A stretch of 64,000 nt of DNA from an uncultured Glaciecola sp. Lineage in GTDB: Bacteria; Pseudomonadota; Gammaproteobacteria; Enterobacterales; Alteromonadaceae. How positions within the stretch are numbered: the stretch's first letter is position 1; each line of letters opens with the position of its first letter. The DNA lies in assembly GCA_947496235.1 (NCBI GenBank), contig CANMCE010000008.1:62001-126000 (forward strand), in the 5' to 3' direction. Of this stretch, positions 47,437 to 56,534 are shown piece after piece. The notes below the pieces were generated by a model. It saw nothing but the letters and a program-made list of their open reading frames with translations. It did no database searches and was not told the origin of the DNA. A program made the position numbers and the translations under genes.

Positions 47437-47990
47437 AAAAAGTCGTTGTTATTGTTTGGCTAATTTTTGTTTGCTCATGTTCAGCAACTCAACCACAAAT
47501 GCAAAATAAATTACCTGAATTAGAGCTTGCGAAGGGCTTTGTAGTAAATGATTGCAACGGATACAACCTGGCTAGAGCTGCATTTAAACTACCTGATACC
47601 TATCAAAGTCAAATACTAGCTCAAGACTATTTGGCTTGTTCTCTGACGCCCAATATCCGTTTCCAACAGGATATAGCGTCTCAAGTGTTAACAACTATAT
47701 TCAACAGTTCAAAACCTACTGATTTACCATTATCAATTAATCCACAACTAACGAGAAGTAATGTGTTTGCGAATAGCGGATTTGAGCTCGATGGCAATCA
47801 GTTACAGTTTCAGGCTAAAGCTCAACGTATCGAAATTATTTATAAGGGGCAGATAACGCCTATAAAACATCTGTTATGGGTTAAAGATAGGATAGATGCC
47901 GGAAACTATGTGGCTTTTTATCCGGTGTGGGGGATTTTGCAAAATGACGGGCGAATCAGTTTTTCACCCGTCTACGCAAGTGGCTATTAA
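47433..47990 (+). CDS. Lipoprotein coupled to the pesticin-like muramidase
   Basis: The 185-residue product has a lipoprotein signal (VCSC, Cys16) and a body I do not recognise (FVVNDCNGYNLARAAFKLPDTYQ, LLWVKDRIDAGNYVAFYPVWGIL). It overlaps the muramidase by 4 bases (ATGA), which implies a functional link. An immunity or lysozyme-inhibitor role is possible because the periplasmic side is where the muramidase would act. That role is inference. Confidence 0.7.
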   Translation: MKKVVVIVWLIFVCSCSATQPQMQNKLPELELAKGFVVNDCNGYNLARAAFKLPDTYQSQILAQDYLACSLTPNIRFQQDIASQVLTTIFNSSKPTDLPLSINPQLTRSNVFANSGFELDGNQLQFQAKAQRIEIIYKGQITPIKHLLWVKDRIDAGNYVAFYPVWGILQNDGRISFSPVYASGY

Positions 47991-47994
47991 CCCA

Positions 47995-48849
47995 TTATTT
48001 CATTTGTTTATGCTTGGGATGTAATTCGTCAAATTCAGGCAGTTTTTTCTGTTGTTCGGATTTTAACGCTTCCATCACATCTGGCATCTGGAACATACCA
48101 CTTTGCCAAGTAGCCATATATGTAAGGCTATCATTTACGCTATGGTCCCTAGAATAATTAAGCATAGATTTGCATCCAGAAACGGCTAACGGAGAGTTAA
48201 TTGCCATCTGTTTGGCCAGTTTGAATACAGCAGCAAGCATGCTCTCTTGATCAGGATAAACAGCATTGATAAAGCCATGGTCTAGTGCTTCTGCTGCAGG
48301 AAAGTTACGACCTGTATACGCAAGTTCTTTTACCAACCCTTGTGACATTAGGTGAGGTAAACGTTGCAGTGTACCGACATCTGCTGTCATCCCTATTTGA
48401 GTTTCTTTAATGGTAAAAAAGCTGTCTTGAGTGGCGTATCGGCAATCACATGCAGATATCATATCCACAGCTCCTCCCACAACAGCCCCATGAACTGCGG
48501 CTAAAACTGGGATTCTTATTTCTTCTAATGCATTAAAACTATCTTGTAGTTCCAATACCATGCGTCTTAGTCTTTCGGCTCTGCGTCCTGGTTCACCTTC
48601 AAAACTGGATTGCATGTTTTGAAATACAGATAAATCCATGCCTGCACTAAAATGCTTTCCTTGGGCAGAAATTACGATAACGCGAGCTAAGCTGTTTTCA
48701 TCAATAAAGCGAACTGCTTCGGGTAATTCATGCCAGAATTCTGGAATCATTGAGTTTAGTTGTTCAGGACGAGACAGCACAATATGCGCAATCTTATCTT
48801 CAATAGAAACGGTCAGTGTGGTTAAGTTTTCAATCGGTGATGATGACAT
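47995..48849 (-). CDS. Crotonase family, delta(3,5)-delta(2,4)-dienoyl-CoA isomerase-like
   Basis: The 284-residue crotonase has the acyl-CoA oxyanion motifs HFSAGMDLSVF and HGAVVGGAVDMISACD. The stretch CDCRYATQDSFFTIKETQIGMTADVGTLQRLPHL closely resembles eukaryotic ECH1, including its acidic residues (Asp in SACD, Glu in IKET, Asp in TADVG). It probably isomerises unsaturated acyl-CoAs in beta-oxidation. The ATG at 48849 has GGAG 10 bases upstream; a TTG further out lacks spacing. Enoyl-CoA hydratase is the alternative name. Confidence 0.85.
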   Translation of the reverse strand: MSSSPIENLTTLTVSIEDKIAHIVLSRPEQLNSMIPEFWHELPEAVRFIDENSLARVIVISAQGKHFSAGMDLSVFQNMQSSFEGEPGRRAERLRRMVLELQDSFNALEEIRIPVLAAVHGAVVGGAVDMISACDCRYATQDSFFTIKETQIGMTADVGTLQRLPHLMSQGLVKELAYTGRNFPAAEALDHGFINAVYPDQESMLAAVFKLAKQMAINSPLAVSGCKSMLNYSRDHSVNDSLTYMATWQSGMFQMPDVMEALKSEQQKKLPEFDELHPKHKQMK

Positions 48850-49052
48850 AAGAAGCAATCTCCTTTTTTGCCAAAGATGTTATATCAGTGTTAACTAGAA
48901 TACGAGAAACCCCTGCTTATGTGATGTAATTAAACCGATGAATATAACCACAAAGAATGTCCGAAAACATTTTTACTAATTTAAAACGAAGCAAAACAAG
49001 GTTTTTGCTGTCCAGACAATTGTAAAAATCCATGAAAATCGTTTTGTTTAGC

Positions 49053-49080
49053 TTGTAACCATTGCCATCTTGAGTATAAT
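49053..49080 (+). promoter_or_regulatory. Promoter of tRNA-Trp / secE-nusG
   Basis: TTGTAA at 49053-49058 and a perfect TATAAT at 49075-49080 with a 16-base spacer point to the tRNA. The following GC-rich run (ACGCGTCCCTCCC) is typical of growth-rate and ppGpp-controlled stable-RNA promoters. Confidence 0.75.
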
Positions 49081-49167
49081 ACGCGTCCCTCCCTTATGAC
49101 GCTGACGTTTCCCCACAATCGACAAACTCACAAGGGTAGTGTAACTGTAAGAATTTAAAAAGATTTT

Positions 49168-49244
49168 AGGGGTGTAGTTCGAATTGGTAGAACAGCGGTC
49201 TCCAAAACCGATGGTTGGGGGTTCGAGTCCCTCCACCCCTGCCA
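49168..49244 (+). tRNA. tRNA-Trp (anticodon CCA)
   Basis: The 77-base gene starts AGGGGTGTAG and ends with encoded GCCA. It has a TCTCCAAAACC anticodon loop with CCA and a GGTTCGAGTC T-loop, and aligns along its length with E. coli tRNA-Trp. Compared with that tRNA it has one extra base in the D-loop and a G-A mismatch at the base of the anticodon stem. It lies directly upstream of secE, as in other Gammaproteobacteria. Confidence 0.95.
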
Positions 49245-49293
49245 ATATTTGTTGATAGTCGATAAATATCGACATATCTTAAAGGTAACACAA

Positions 49294-49671
49294 ATGAGTG
49301 ATAAGGCAGAAAAGACGTCTAATTCGTTAGACATGGTAAAATGGCCATTGGTCATAGCTATAATCGTTGCTTTGGTATACGGCTATGAAACCTATACTGA
49401 TATCAGTATTTTATACAGAGCCATTGGCGCATTAGTACTGGCAGTAATTGCTTTAGGTATAGCTGCAACAACGCACAAAGGTTCTACCTTTTTAACCTTT
49501 GCTAAAGAAGCGCGTATCGAAGTGCGCAAAGTTGTTTGGCCTGAGCGTCAAGAAGCGGTTAGACTTACGCTAGTTATAATAGCAGCAACAGCAATCGTGG
49601 GCGTAGTCTTGTATCTTTTTGACATGCTAATCGTATGGGCTGTAGGACTAATCACCGGCATCGGAGCATAA
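49294..49671 (+). CDS. secE: Preprotein translocase subunit SecE
   Basis: The 125-residue protein has three membrane spans, like E. coli SecE, with the conserved cytoplasmic amphipathic segment [20 protein letters not shown] before the last span. It clamps SecY in the inner-membrane translocon. ATG 49294 is chosen because AAAGGTAA precedes it; an upstream in-frame start would read through the tRNA end. One base separates it from nusG. Confidence 0.97.
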   Translation: MSDKAEKTSNSLDMVKWPLVIAIIVALVYGYETYTDISILYRAIGALVLAVIALGIAATTHKGSTFLTFAKEARIEVRKVVWPERQEAVRLTLVIIAATAIVGVVLYLFDMLIVWAVGLITGIGA

Positions 49672-49672
49672 A

Positions 49673-50209
49673 ATGTCTGAAAAAAAATGGTATGTTGTTC
49701 AAGCATTTTCCCAATATGAATCAAGGGTTAAAAAGACCTTAGAAGAATATATAAAAATGCATGGCATGGAAGAATATTTCGGTGAAATTTTAGTACCTAC
49801 CGAAGAAGTTGTTGAAATGCGTGCCGGTCAAAAACGTAAATCAGAGCGTAAATTTTTCCCTGGTTATGTGCTAGTCGAAATGGAAATGAATGAAGATTCT
49901 TGGCACTTAGTTAAGAGCATCCCTCGTGTACTAGGTTTCATTGGTGGAACTTCTGACAGACCTATGCCAATTTCAAAGCGCGAAGCAGATGCTATTTTGA
50001 ATCGCTTAGAAGAATCTGTAGACAAGCCAAAACCAAAAACTTTGTTCGAGCCGGGCGAAGTGGTTCGTGTTACCGATGGTCCATTTGCTGACTTCAACGG
50101 TGTTGTAGAAGAAGTAGATTACGAGAAAAGCAGACTTAAAGTATCTGTACTTATTTTCGGTCGTTCAACACCTGTTGAGCTTGAATTTAGTCAGGTTGAA
50201 AAAGGGTAA
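49673..50209 (+). CDS. nusG: Transcription termination/antitermination factor NusG
   Basis: The 178-residue protein has the NGN domain ([33 protein letters not shown]) and a KOW domain ([33 protein letters not shown]). It binds RNA polymerase and links it to Rho or the ribosome. It forms an operon with secE. A terminator follows it, which is unusual because rplK normally comes next. Confidence 0.98.
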   Translation: MSEKKWYVVQAFSQYESRVKKTLEEYIKMHGMEEYFGEILVPTEEVVEMRAGQKRKSERKFFPGYVLVEMEMNEDSWHLVKSIPRVLGFIGGTSDRPMPISKREADAILNRLEESVDKPKPKTLFEPGEVVRVTDGPFADFNGVVEEVDYEKSRLKVSVLIFGRSTPVELEFSQVEKG

Positions 50210-50262
50210 TAACTCCCAACATAGATAGTTGACTGTCATCAACACAATCTGAGTTAACCCTT

Positions 50263-50297
50263 AAAAAATCCAGTGCTTAGTCACTGGATTTTTTTTT
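50263..50297 (+). terminator. Rho-independent terminator after nusG
   Basis: AATCCAGTG at 50267-50275 pairs with CACTGGATT at 50282-50290 around a 6-base loop, followed by at least eight T residues. It ends the tRNA-Trp-secE-nusG transcript. Confidence 0.92.
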
Positions 50298-50364
50298 GTT
50301 GTATTTTTAACCTGCCGTGAAGTAAATTAGTTCGCACAACTACAGTTAAGCCAATGGAATTGAA

Positions 50365-50964
50365 ATGATCAAAATATATGGAGATATGCAATCTGGGAAC
50401 TGCTATAAAGTCGCCTTGCTGTGCGCGTTCTTGGATGTCCCACATGAGTGGATTCACACCGACATTTTAAAAGGCCAAACCCAAAGTCTTGAATTTGAAA
50501 AGCTTAATCCAAATAAGAAAATTCCTTTAATTGTGTTGGAAGATAACCAGACGCTTTGGGAGTCAAATGCCATCTTAAATTATCTAGCCGAAGGCACTGA
50601 TTTCTTACCTGAGAGCACTTTAGATAGAGCTAGAGTTCTACAGTGGCAGTTCTTTGAACAATATAGCCACGAGCCTTTCATTGCGGTAGCTCGTTATATT
50701 AATGTGTATTTAGGAATGCCTGATGATCGCAAACAAGAGTTCGAAATGAAACAAGCGGGTGGCAACAAAGCTTTATCTGTTATGGAGCAACATTTAAAAG
50801 AAAATCAGTACTTTGTAGGAGACAGTTTAACAATCGCAGATATAAGCCTGTTTGCTTACACTCATGTAGCACATGAAGGTGGATTTGACCTTGGGTTATA
50901 TCCAGCCATACAGCAGTGGATTGATAAAATTAAAGCAGATCCTAAATTTATTCCTATGTCGTAG
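50365..50964 (+). CDS. Glutathione S-transferase family protein
   Basis: The 199-residue protein has a thioredoxin-like N-terminal domain (MIKIYGDMQSGNCYKVALLC, with a likely catalytic Ser11; NPNKKIPLIVLEDNQTLWESNAILNYLAE) and an all-helical C-terminal domain (LTIADISLFAYTHVA). It should bind glutathione and conjugate or transfer electrophiles. Exact class not assignable. It follows the nusG terminator and has its own start region. Confidence 0.9.
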   Translation: MIKIYGDMQSGNCYKVALLCAFLDVPHEWIHTDILKGQTQSLEFEKLNPNKKIPLIVLEDNQTLWESNAILNYLAEGTDFLPESTLDRARVLQWQFFEQYSHEPFIAVARYINVYLGMPDDRKQEFEMKQAGGNKALSVMEQHLKENQYFVGDSLTIADISLFAYTHVAHEGGFDLGLYPAIQQWIDKIKADPKFIPMS

Positions 50965-50995
50965 GGTTAGTTAGTACTCATTAAGGTATTAAGGT

Positions 50996-51035
50996 AAAAA
51001 CACCCAATCGATTATCATTTTAACAACCGATTGGG
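50996..51035 (-). terminator. Probable terminator of the prpE-like gene
   Basis: On the minus strand, CCCAATCG (51028-51035) and CGATTGGG (51003-51010) form an 8-bp stem around a 17-base loop, followed by TGTTTTT. It lies just after the prpE-like stop codon. Confidence 0.6.
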
Positions 51036-51047
51036 CAGGTCTCTGAA

Positions 51048-52958
51048 TTAGACTTCTTCTGGACTTCTATCGTCCACTAATCCTTTATCCAACATAACTG
51101 ACTGTATTTCCGATACACTGCTTGGATCGTCAATGGTAGATGGCACAGAATATTCCTGTCCGGAAGCTATTTGACGAAGAAGTTTTCGCAGTATTTTACC
51201 TGAACGGGTTTTGGGTAAACGGGGAACGACTATAGTGCGTTTTAAACAAGCCAATGGCCCTATTTTTTCGCGTACCATGGCAACCAGCTCTGCTTGAAGT
51301 TGCTCCTCATCAATGTCTACTCCATCTTTTAACAAGGTCAGGCCTACTGGAACTTGCCCTTTGAGCTTATCTGCAACGCCAATAACGCTGCATTCAGCTA
51401 CTGCTTCATGAGATGCCAAGACTTCTTCCATTTCACCCGTCGATAAGCGGTGACCTGCTACGTTGATTACATCGTCAGTTCGACCCATGATGAACAAGTA
51501 ACCTTCTTCATCCACATAACCGCCATCGCCACTGCAATAATAGCCGGGATATTCAGATAAATAGCCTTGTTTAAAGCGTTCAAAGTTACCCCAAATCGTG
51601 GGTAAACAAGAGGGAGGGAGCGGTAATTCAATGGCAATAGTACCTTGGGTGTTGGCGGGAAGTTCATTCCCGAGTGAATCAAGAATTTTGACATTAAATC
51701 CTGGTACGGGCACTGTTGAAGACCCTGCTTTGGTCGGCAATGTGCCCAAGCCAACTGGATTAGCACAGATTGCCCAACCAGTTTCGGTTTGCCACCAATG
51801 ATCAACTACTGGCTTACCGGTTTTTTCAACTGTCCAATGATAAGTCGGCGGATCTAAACGTTCGCCTGCCATAAAGATAGTTTCAAGGGCACTCAAGTCG
51901 TAATCGCCAATGAGCTTACCATCTGGATCTTCTTTGCGAATTGCTCTAAATGCAGTAGGTGCCGCAAAAAGTGCTTTGACTTTGTACTCTTCAGCAACTC
52001 GCCAGAAGCCACCTGCATCTGGCGTACGAACAGGCTTACCTTCGTAAACTATAGTAGTGCAACCGTAAATTAAGGGACCATAGACAATATAAGAATGTCC
52101 TACAACCCAACCAACGTCAGATGCTGCCCAAAAAACATCTCCTGGTTGCATACCATAAATAGTGCTCATGGAGTAATTTAGCGCGACGGCATGACCACCA
52201 TTATCACGAACAACCCCTTTTGGCTTACCTGTGGTGCCAGAGGTATACAAAATATATAAAGGATCGGTTGCTTTCACTGCTGTGCAGCCAGCGGGTTCGC
52301 TAGAATCTACAAGGGTATTGTAATCGACATCACGACCTTCGACCATTGATGCTTGGCATTGCTCTCGTTGCAATAACACTACACTCGACGGCTTGTATTC
52401 TGCCAATTCTATTGCTTCATCAACCATGGGTTTATATTGAATAACGCGTTCAATTTCGATACCACAAGAAGCTGTCACTACTACCTTGGGTTGGGCATCA
52501 TCAATTCGTATCGCGAGTTCATGAGCACTAAAGCCACCAAATACCACTGAATGAATAGCGCCCAAGCGCGCCACAGCTAACATTGCAATAACGGCCTGTG
52601 GAATCATCGGCATGTAAATGACAACTCTGTCACCCTTTTTCACACCCAAAGAAGCTAAACCACCGGCGAATTTAGACACCGCCTCTTGTAATTCCTTGTA
52701 ACTGATTTTTTGCTTAGTATTGGTGACAGGAGAATCGTAAATAATGGCCGTTTGATCGCCTTTACCTTGGTCAACGTGATAATCCACTGCTAGATAACAA
52801 GTATTTAATTCACCGTCGACAAACCATCGGCCAATACCATTCTCGTCGTTTTGCAAGATTGTATCTGGTGCCTTATACCAAGCAAGCTTCTCTGCCTGCT
52901 CGCGCCAAAACGCTTCTGGGTTATTTACTGCATTTCCATATTCTTGTTGATAGCTCAT
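51048..52958 (-). CDS. prpE: Propionyl-CoA synthetase-like acyl-CoA ligase
   Basis: The 636-residue adenylate-forming ligase activates short-chain fatty acids. Motifs include YTSGTTGKPKGVVRD (A3), WWQTETGW (A5), GRTDDVINVAGHRLSTGEMEE (A8) and PKTRSGKILRK with the acetylatable Lys. The N-terminus (YQQEYGNAVNNPEAFWREQAEKLAW) and PLPPSCLPTIWG favour propionyl-CoA synthetase over Acs. GAGG lies 6 bases before the ATG. It interrupts the usual beta-operon cluster and is on the opposite strand. Confidence 0.85.
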   Translation of the reverse strand: MSYQQEYGNAVNNPEAFWREQAEKLAWYKAPDTILQNDENGIGRWFVDGELNTCYLAVDYHVDQGKGDQTAIIYDSPVTNTKQKISYKELQEAVSKFAGGLASLGVKKGDRVVIYMPMIPQAVIAMLAVARLGAIHSVVFGGFSAHELAIRIDDAQPKVVVTASCGIEIERVIQYKPMVDEAIELAEYKPSSVVLLQREQCQASMVEGRDVDYNTLVDSSEPAGCTAVKATDPLYILYTSGTTGKPKGVVRDNGGHAVALNYSMSTIYGMQPGDVFWAASDVGWVVGHSYIVYGPLIYGCTTIVYEGKPVRTPDAGGFWRVAEEYKVKALFAAPTAFRAIRKEDPDGKLIGDYDLSALETIFMAGERLDPPTYHWTVEKTGKPVVDHWWQTETGWAICANPVGLGTLPTKAGSSTVPVPGFNVKILDSLGNELPANTQGTIAIELPLPPSCLPTIWGNFERFKQGYLSEYPGYYCSGDGGYVDEEGYLFIMGRTDDVINVAGHRLSTGEMEEVLASHEAVAECSVIGVADKLKGQVPVGLTLLKDGVDIDEEQLQAELVAMVREKIGPLACLKRTIVVPRLPKTRSGKILRKLLRQIASGQEYSVPSTIDDPSSVSEIQSVMLDKGLVDDRSPEEV

Positions 52959-53132
52959 ATTAACCTCATGGTGAATTCACTTCGTTTGCTGTAAGCAACG
53001 ATAGCGCAAAAGGGCATCTAATTTGATAAGACTTCGGGCTTACATCTGGCGATTTTTGACATTTTGGTTTTATACTTAAGTATGCAATTTAATCCTATTA
53101 AATGTTTTTTAATAATTTATACTTAAGTAGAG

Positions 53133-53651
53133 ATGCGAAAACTAGAATTTCGAGCGGCTACCATGTTGGGTGATTATGCACATAGAAAACAAATGCAGTT
53201 TTCTTTGCGTAAGTTAATTGTATTGACCTGCATATTACTATTTTCGACGGTCATTGTAGCGCAGTCAGAAAATGATCCCTTAGTGGTTATTAACCATGTT
53301 GATAGCCCTCTCAAAACCTTGACAAAAAAACAGGTTGTCGATATCTACATGGGACGAGCCATACAGCTTCCCACTAACGAGCGGGTTTTGGCACTGGATT
53401 ATGAAGATTCAGAGAATTTACGAGAAGCCTTTTATCTGCAACTTATTGGTATGAACACGAAGCGCGTAAATGCTTATTGGTCAAGATTGCTTTTTTCAGG
53501 CAGAGCGCTCCCCCCAAGTCGCGTGGTTGATTTAAACAGCGCAAGCGAACTATTAACGGCGAATTTAAATGCCATTGCTTTTACTCGAAAATCCGACCTG
53601 CCAAAAGGATTTAAAGTGTTATTTGAGTTTGAGAATGAGAAGGTGAATTGA
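53133..53651 (+). CDS. Small PstS-like periplasmic phosphate-binding-family protein
   Basis: The product is 172 residues from the first ATG or 152 from the ATG at 53193, where the signal peptide begins (QFSLRKLIVLTCILLFSTVIVA). The mature part (VVINHVDSPLKTLTKKQVVDIYMGRAIQLPTNERVLALDYEDS, then NLNAIAFTRKSDLPKGFKVLF) resembles short PstS-like proteins, half the size of PstS. These proteins often pair with signalling genes. It is the first gene of a three-gene operon (1-base and 4-base gaps) with a beta-barrel protein and a diguanylate cyclase. Confidence 0.78.
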   Translation: MRKLEFRAATMLGDYAHRKQMQFSLRKLIVLTCILLFSTVIVAQSENDPLVVINHVDSPLKTLTKKQVVDIYMGRAIQLPTNERVLALDYEDSENLREAFYLQLIGMNTKRVNAYWSRLLFSGRALPPSRVVDLNSASELLTANLNAIAFTRKSDLPKGFKVLFEFENEKVN

Positions 53652-53652
53652 G

Positions 53653-54900
53653 ATGCCTAGATTTCTTATTTTCTTCGTTTTAATGAGCATAAGTTGCCTG
53701 ACGAATGGTAACGAGAAGTTACGAATTGACGGCTTTGCCACCCTAGCATTAACCCACATTGACGATTCAGATGTAAAGTTTAGAGCCTCATTGACCAACA
53801 CTGGCCGCTCTTCTACTAGTTTCTTACCCGATTCTGTAATCGGCGTGCAAGCGCAATATAGCTTCAACGATAAATTTGAAGCTGTTATTCAAGGGTCGTT
53901 TACTGACAAGTCATATCAACATTTGTCAACTTACATCAATATGGCATTTTTGCGCTATCGAGTGAATAACGCCTGGTCTGTTAGAGCGGGTCGACTAAAC
54001 ACCAAGCTCTATATGCTTTCAGAATATCGGGATGCAAATTATGCTTATTTATGGGCTAGACCTCCGATAGAAATGTATGGTGCAGCGACCAGCTCATCTA
54101 AAGTCGATGGCGTTGAAGTGACCTTTGCTGACGATGTTCAAGGTGGGCATATAACTGCGTCGCTCGCATATGGCTATACTCCTGTAAGGATGGACGGTCA
54201 GTCAGGTGAATTTAAATTAGACTTTACTGAGGCTTTGTTTTTAAGTCTGGAGCAACAGTTTCTATATTGGAGATTTAGTTTATCTGCTGCAACGGGTGTT
54301 ATGGACAACTATGAATTTCCAAATTTTGATAGTTTTATAGCAAATCTAAACGCTATTCCTACAGAGTTTTTCCCCCAAGGAAAAATCATTGCAGATTACT
54401 TTGATCCTGAAAACAAGCGAGCAAACTACCTCAGTGTTGGTGCAGCATTTGACGATGGAGAATGGATATTTCAAACAGAACTTGCATTCTATCGTGCAAA
54501 TTGGAGTAGTTTGGCGGATGCTAAATTTGGCTACATATCGCTTGGGAAACATATCCAGAGTTTTACCCCTTACATTATGTTGGCATTCAACGAACCTGAA
54601 GAGGATTATGAGATCTATCCGTTACCAGACGTTTCTCAACTTCCACCGCCTTTAAATTTCGCAATTCCGGCGTTGCTCAATACAACGAATAACTCAACTG
54701 TTAATACTGCTATCGACCAAACTTCAATCGGCTTAGGTCTGCGCTGGGATATGGCAGAAAAGTGGTGTCTTAAAGTGCAAGTGAATCGATATAAAATTGA
54801 TTTTCCTGGTTCAGGATTGTTTGGCAATAACGCAATTCTTGGGCAAACTCAATCCCGAACCACCAATGTATATCATCTTAGTGTGAGTACTGTTTTTTAA
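53653..54900 (+). CDS. Outer-membrane beta-barrel, porin-like protein
   Basis: The 415-residue protein has a signal peptide (RFLIFFVLMSISCLTNG) and alternating strands typical of outer-membrane barrels (VQAQYSFNDKFEAVIQGSF, RAGRLNTKLYML, YHLSVSTVF end with terminal Phe). It should form a channel or receptor. It is the middle gene of the operon, one base after the binding protein and four bases before the cyclase. Ligand not recognisable. Confidence 0.8.
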   Translation: MPRFLIFFVLMSISCLTNGNEKLRIDGFATLALTHIDDSDVKFRASLTNTGRSSTSFLPDSVIGVQAQYSFNDKFEAVIQGSFTDKSYQHLSTYINMAFLRYRVNNAWSVRAGRLNTKLYMLSEYRDANYAYLWARPPIEMYGAATSSSKVDGVEVTFADDVQGGHITASLAYGYTPVRMDGQSGEFKLDFTEALFLSLEQQFLYWRFSLSAATGVMDNYEFPNFDSFIANLNAIPTEFFPQGKIIADYFDPENKRANYLSVGAAFDDGEWIFQTELAFYRANWSSLADAKFGYISLGKHIQSFTPYIMLAFNEPEEDYEIYPLPDVSQLPPPLNFAIPALLNTTNNSTVNTAIDQTSIGLGLRWDMAEKWCLKVQVNRYKIDFPGSGLFGNNAILGQTQSRTTNVYHLSVSTVF

Positions 54901-54904
54901 GCTT

Positions 54905-56503
54905 ATGAGAAATTGGAATCAGTTTATCAATGTCCGAATTTCCTTGGTGATAGCGTCACTGAGTATATTGCTGGTGACAGTCACCGCGGTGTTAGGATAT
55001 TACTACAAACTAAATCAGCAGAATTTAGCCAATCGCCATGTAATTGAACAGATAGGAGCAAGTGTCGAGAGGACTGCCGCGATATCAGCATATTTAAATG
55101 ACGAAGATTTGGCGTTAGAAATAGTCAATGGACTTGTGTTAAACGATTTAATCAAAGGGGTAATACTGACAGGCGATGATGATTTACTCGTTAAAACTGG
55201 AGATATTTCGAGCAAAAAAAGTATAGTGGTTGAATTAAATGATCCCTTTAGCCCAGAAATTAACGTAGGCGTGTTACAAATATTCCCCGATGACGCCTTA
55301 ATCGTTAAAAATGCGCGCAAAGATAGCTTTGAAAACGCTGTCCTGTTTACCATTGTAAGTTTGTTTATAGCTGCAAGTGTTGGCGTAGTAGTACATTTGC
55401 AATTAACTTCGCCTTTGCGTCGTCTGACTACCAAATTCGAAAAGCAAAGTGATTTAAGTCCCGAGCGTTTAAAGCCTATTGATATCGCCTATCCAAGACA
55501 AGACGAATTGGGGCAAATGATAAAAGGTATTAATGTCTTAGTTAGTACAGTTCAGGCGCAGTTTTCTACCGAGCAGCAATTGAGGCAACATTATGAAAAA
55601 CTGCAACATCACTTTAAGTTAATTTTCGAACAGGCTAGCGCTGGCATTGGGATTATTGATGGTAACAATAAGTTGATAACAAAAAATCCGGCATTTGAGC
55701 AGCTATGTCCTAGTTTGAAAACCTCGACTGAGTTTTTGTCTATATTCGAAGATAACAGTCACCTGCTATCGCACCTAGAACATTTGCGTCAAAGTCACTC
55801 GAATCAGCAAGTGGCTATAGATCTCTCCTTAATTGTTGATGGTAATACCAGAGTGTTGCATTGCCTATTCGCCAGAATATCAGGCGAGCGTTCAGTGATG
55901 CGAAATAAGCATGATGTGCTTATTGAAGTCATTGCCCACGATATTACAGAGAGAATAGATAGAGAAAAGCGAATAAAATTTGAAGCTGACCATGATTTAT
56001 TAACAGGCCTTAACAATAGACGCGCTTTTCTAAGAAAAATGGCCGAAAGGCTGGATGGACATAAAGCTGGACGACATCAAAATAATTTTGCTTTACTGAT
56101 GATAGATTTAGATAAATTTAAACCTGTGAATGACACCTATGGCCACGAGGCGGGTGATAAAGTTTTACGCCATGTAGGAGAGATTATAACCACTAGTTTT
56201 GAATCCTATAATTCGGTCTGTTGTCGATGGGGTGGGGATGAATTCATAATAGGTTTTGAAATTGCCGCTGATGATGAAAGACTCGCGACCATTTGTAAGC
56301 GCCTTATCCATAACATTAGTCAGCCTTTAACTGTTGCTAGTGAAACTCAAGTAACCATTGGTGCAAGTATTGGCGTGGTGCATAGTGCGGATTTTGATTT
56401 AGACATACAAGGCTTAATGAACGAAGCCGATAAAACCATGTACGAAGTAAAAGAAAAAAGCCGAGGCGATTTCCTGATTGCCAAACCGGACAAATCAGCA
56501 TAG
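54905..56503 (+). CDS. Diguanylate cyclase with periplasmic CHASE8-like sensor, HAMP and PAS
   Basis: The 532-residue protein has a first span at 11-32, a periplasmic segment at about 33-144, a second span at 145-165, a HAMP at about 165-218, a PAS-like domain at about 232-350 and a GGDEF domain at 358-520. The active site GGDEF (443-447) is intact, so it should make c-di-GMP. The inhibitory RxxD I-site is replaced by SYNS at 434-437, so product inhibition is probably lost. The topology resembles YfiN/TpbB. As last gene of the operon it is the likely output of the binding protein and barrel. Confidence 0.92.
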   Translation: MRNWNQFINVRISLVIASLSILLVTVTAVLGYYYKLNQQNLANRHVIEQIGASVERTAAISAYLNDEDLALEIVNGLVLNDLIKGVILTGDDDLLVKTGDISSKKSIVVELNDPFSPEINVGVLQIFPDDALIVKNARKDSFENAVLFTIVSLFIAASVGVVVHLQLTSPLRRLTTKFEKQSDLSPERLKPIDIAYPRQDELGQMIKGINVLVSTVQAQFSTEQQLRQHYEKLQHHFKLIFEQASAGIGIIDGNNKLITKNPAFEQLCPSLKTSTEFLSIFEDNSHLLSHLEHLRQSHSNQQVAIDLSLIVDGNTRVLHCLFARISGERSVMRNKHDVLIEVIAHDITERIDREKRIKFEADHDLLTGLNNRRAFLRKMAERLDGHKAGRHQNNFALLMIDLDKFKPVNDTYGHEAGDKVLRHVGEIITTSFESYNSVCCRWGGDEFIIGFEIAADDERLATICKRLIHNISQPLTVASETQVTIGASIGVVHSADFDLDIQGLMNEADKTMYEVKEKSRGDFLIAKPDKSA

Positions 56504-56534
56504 ACAAATTACTTAAATTACCTGTAATAAAGTA

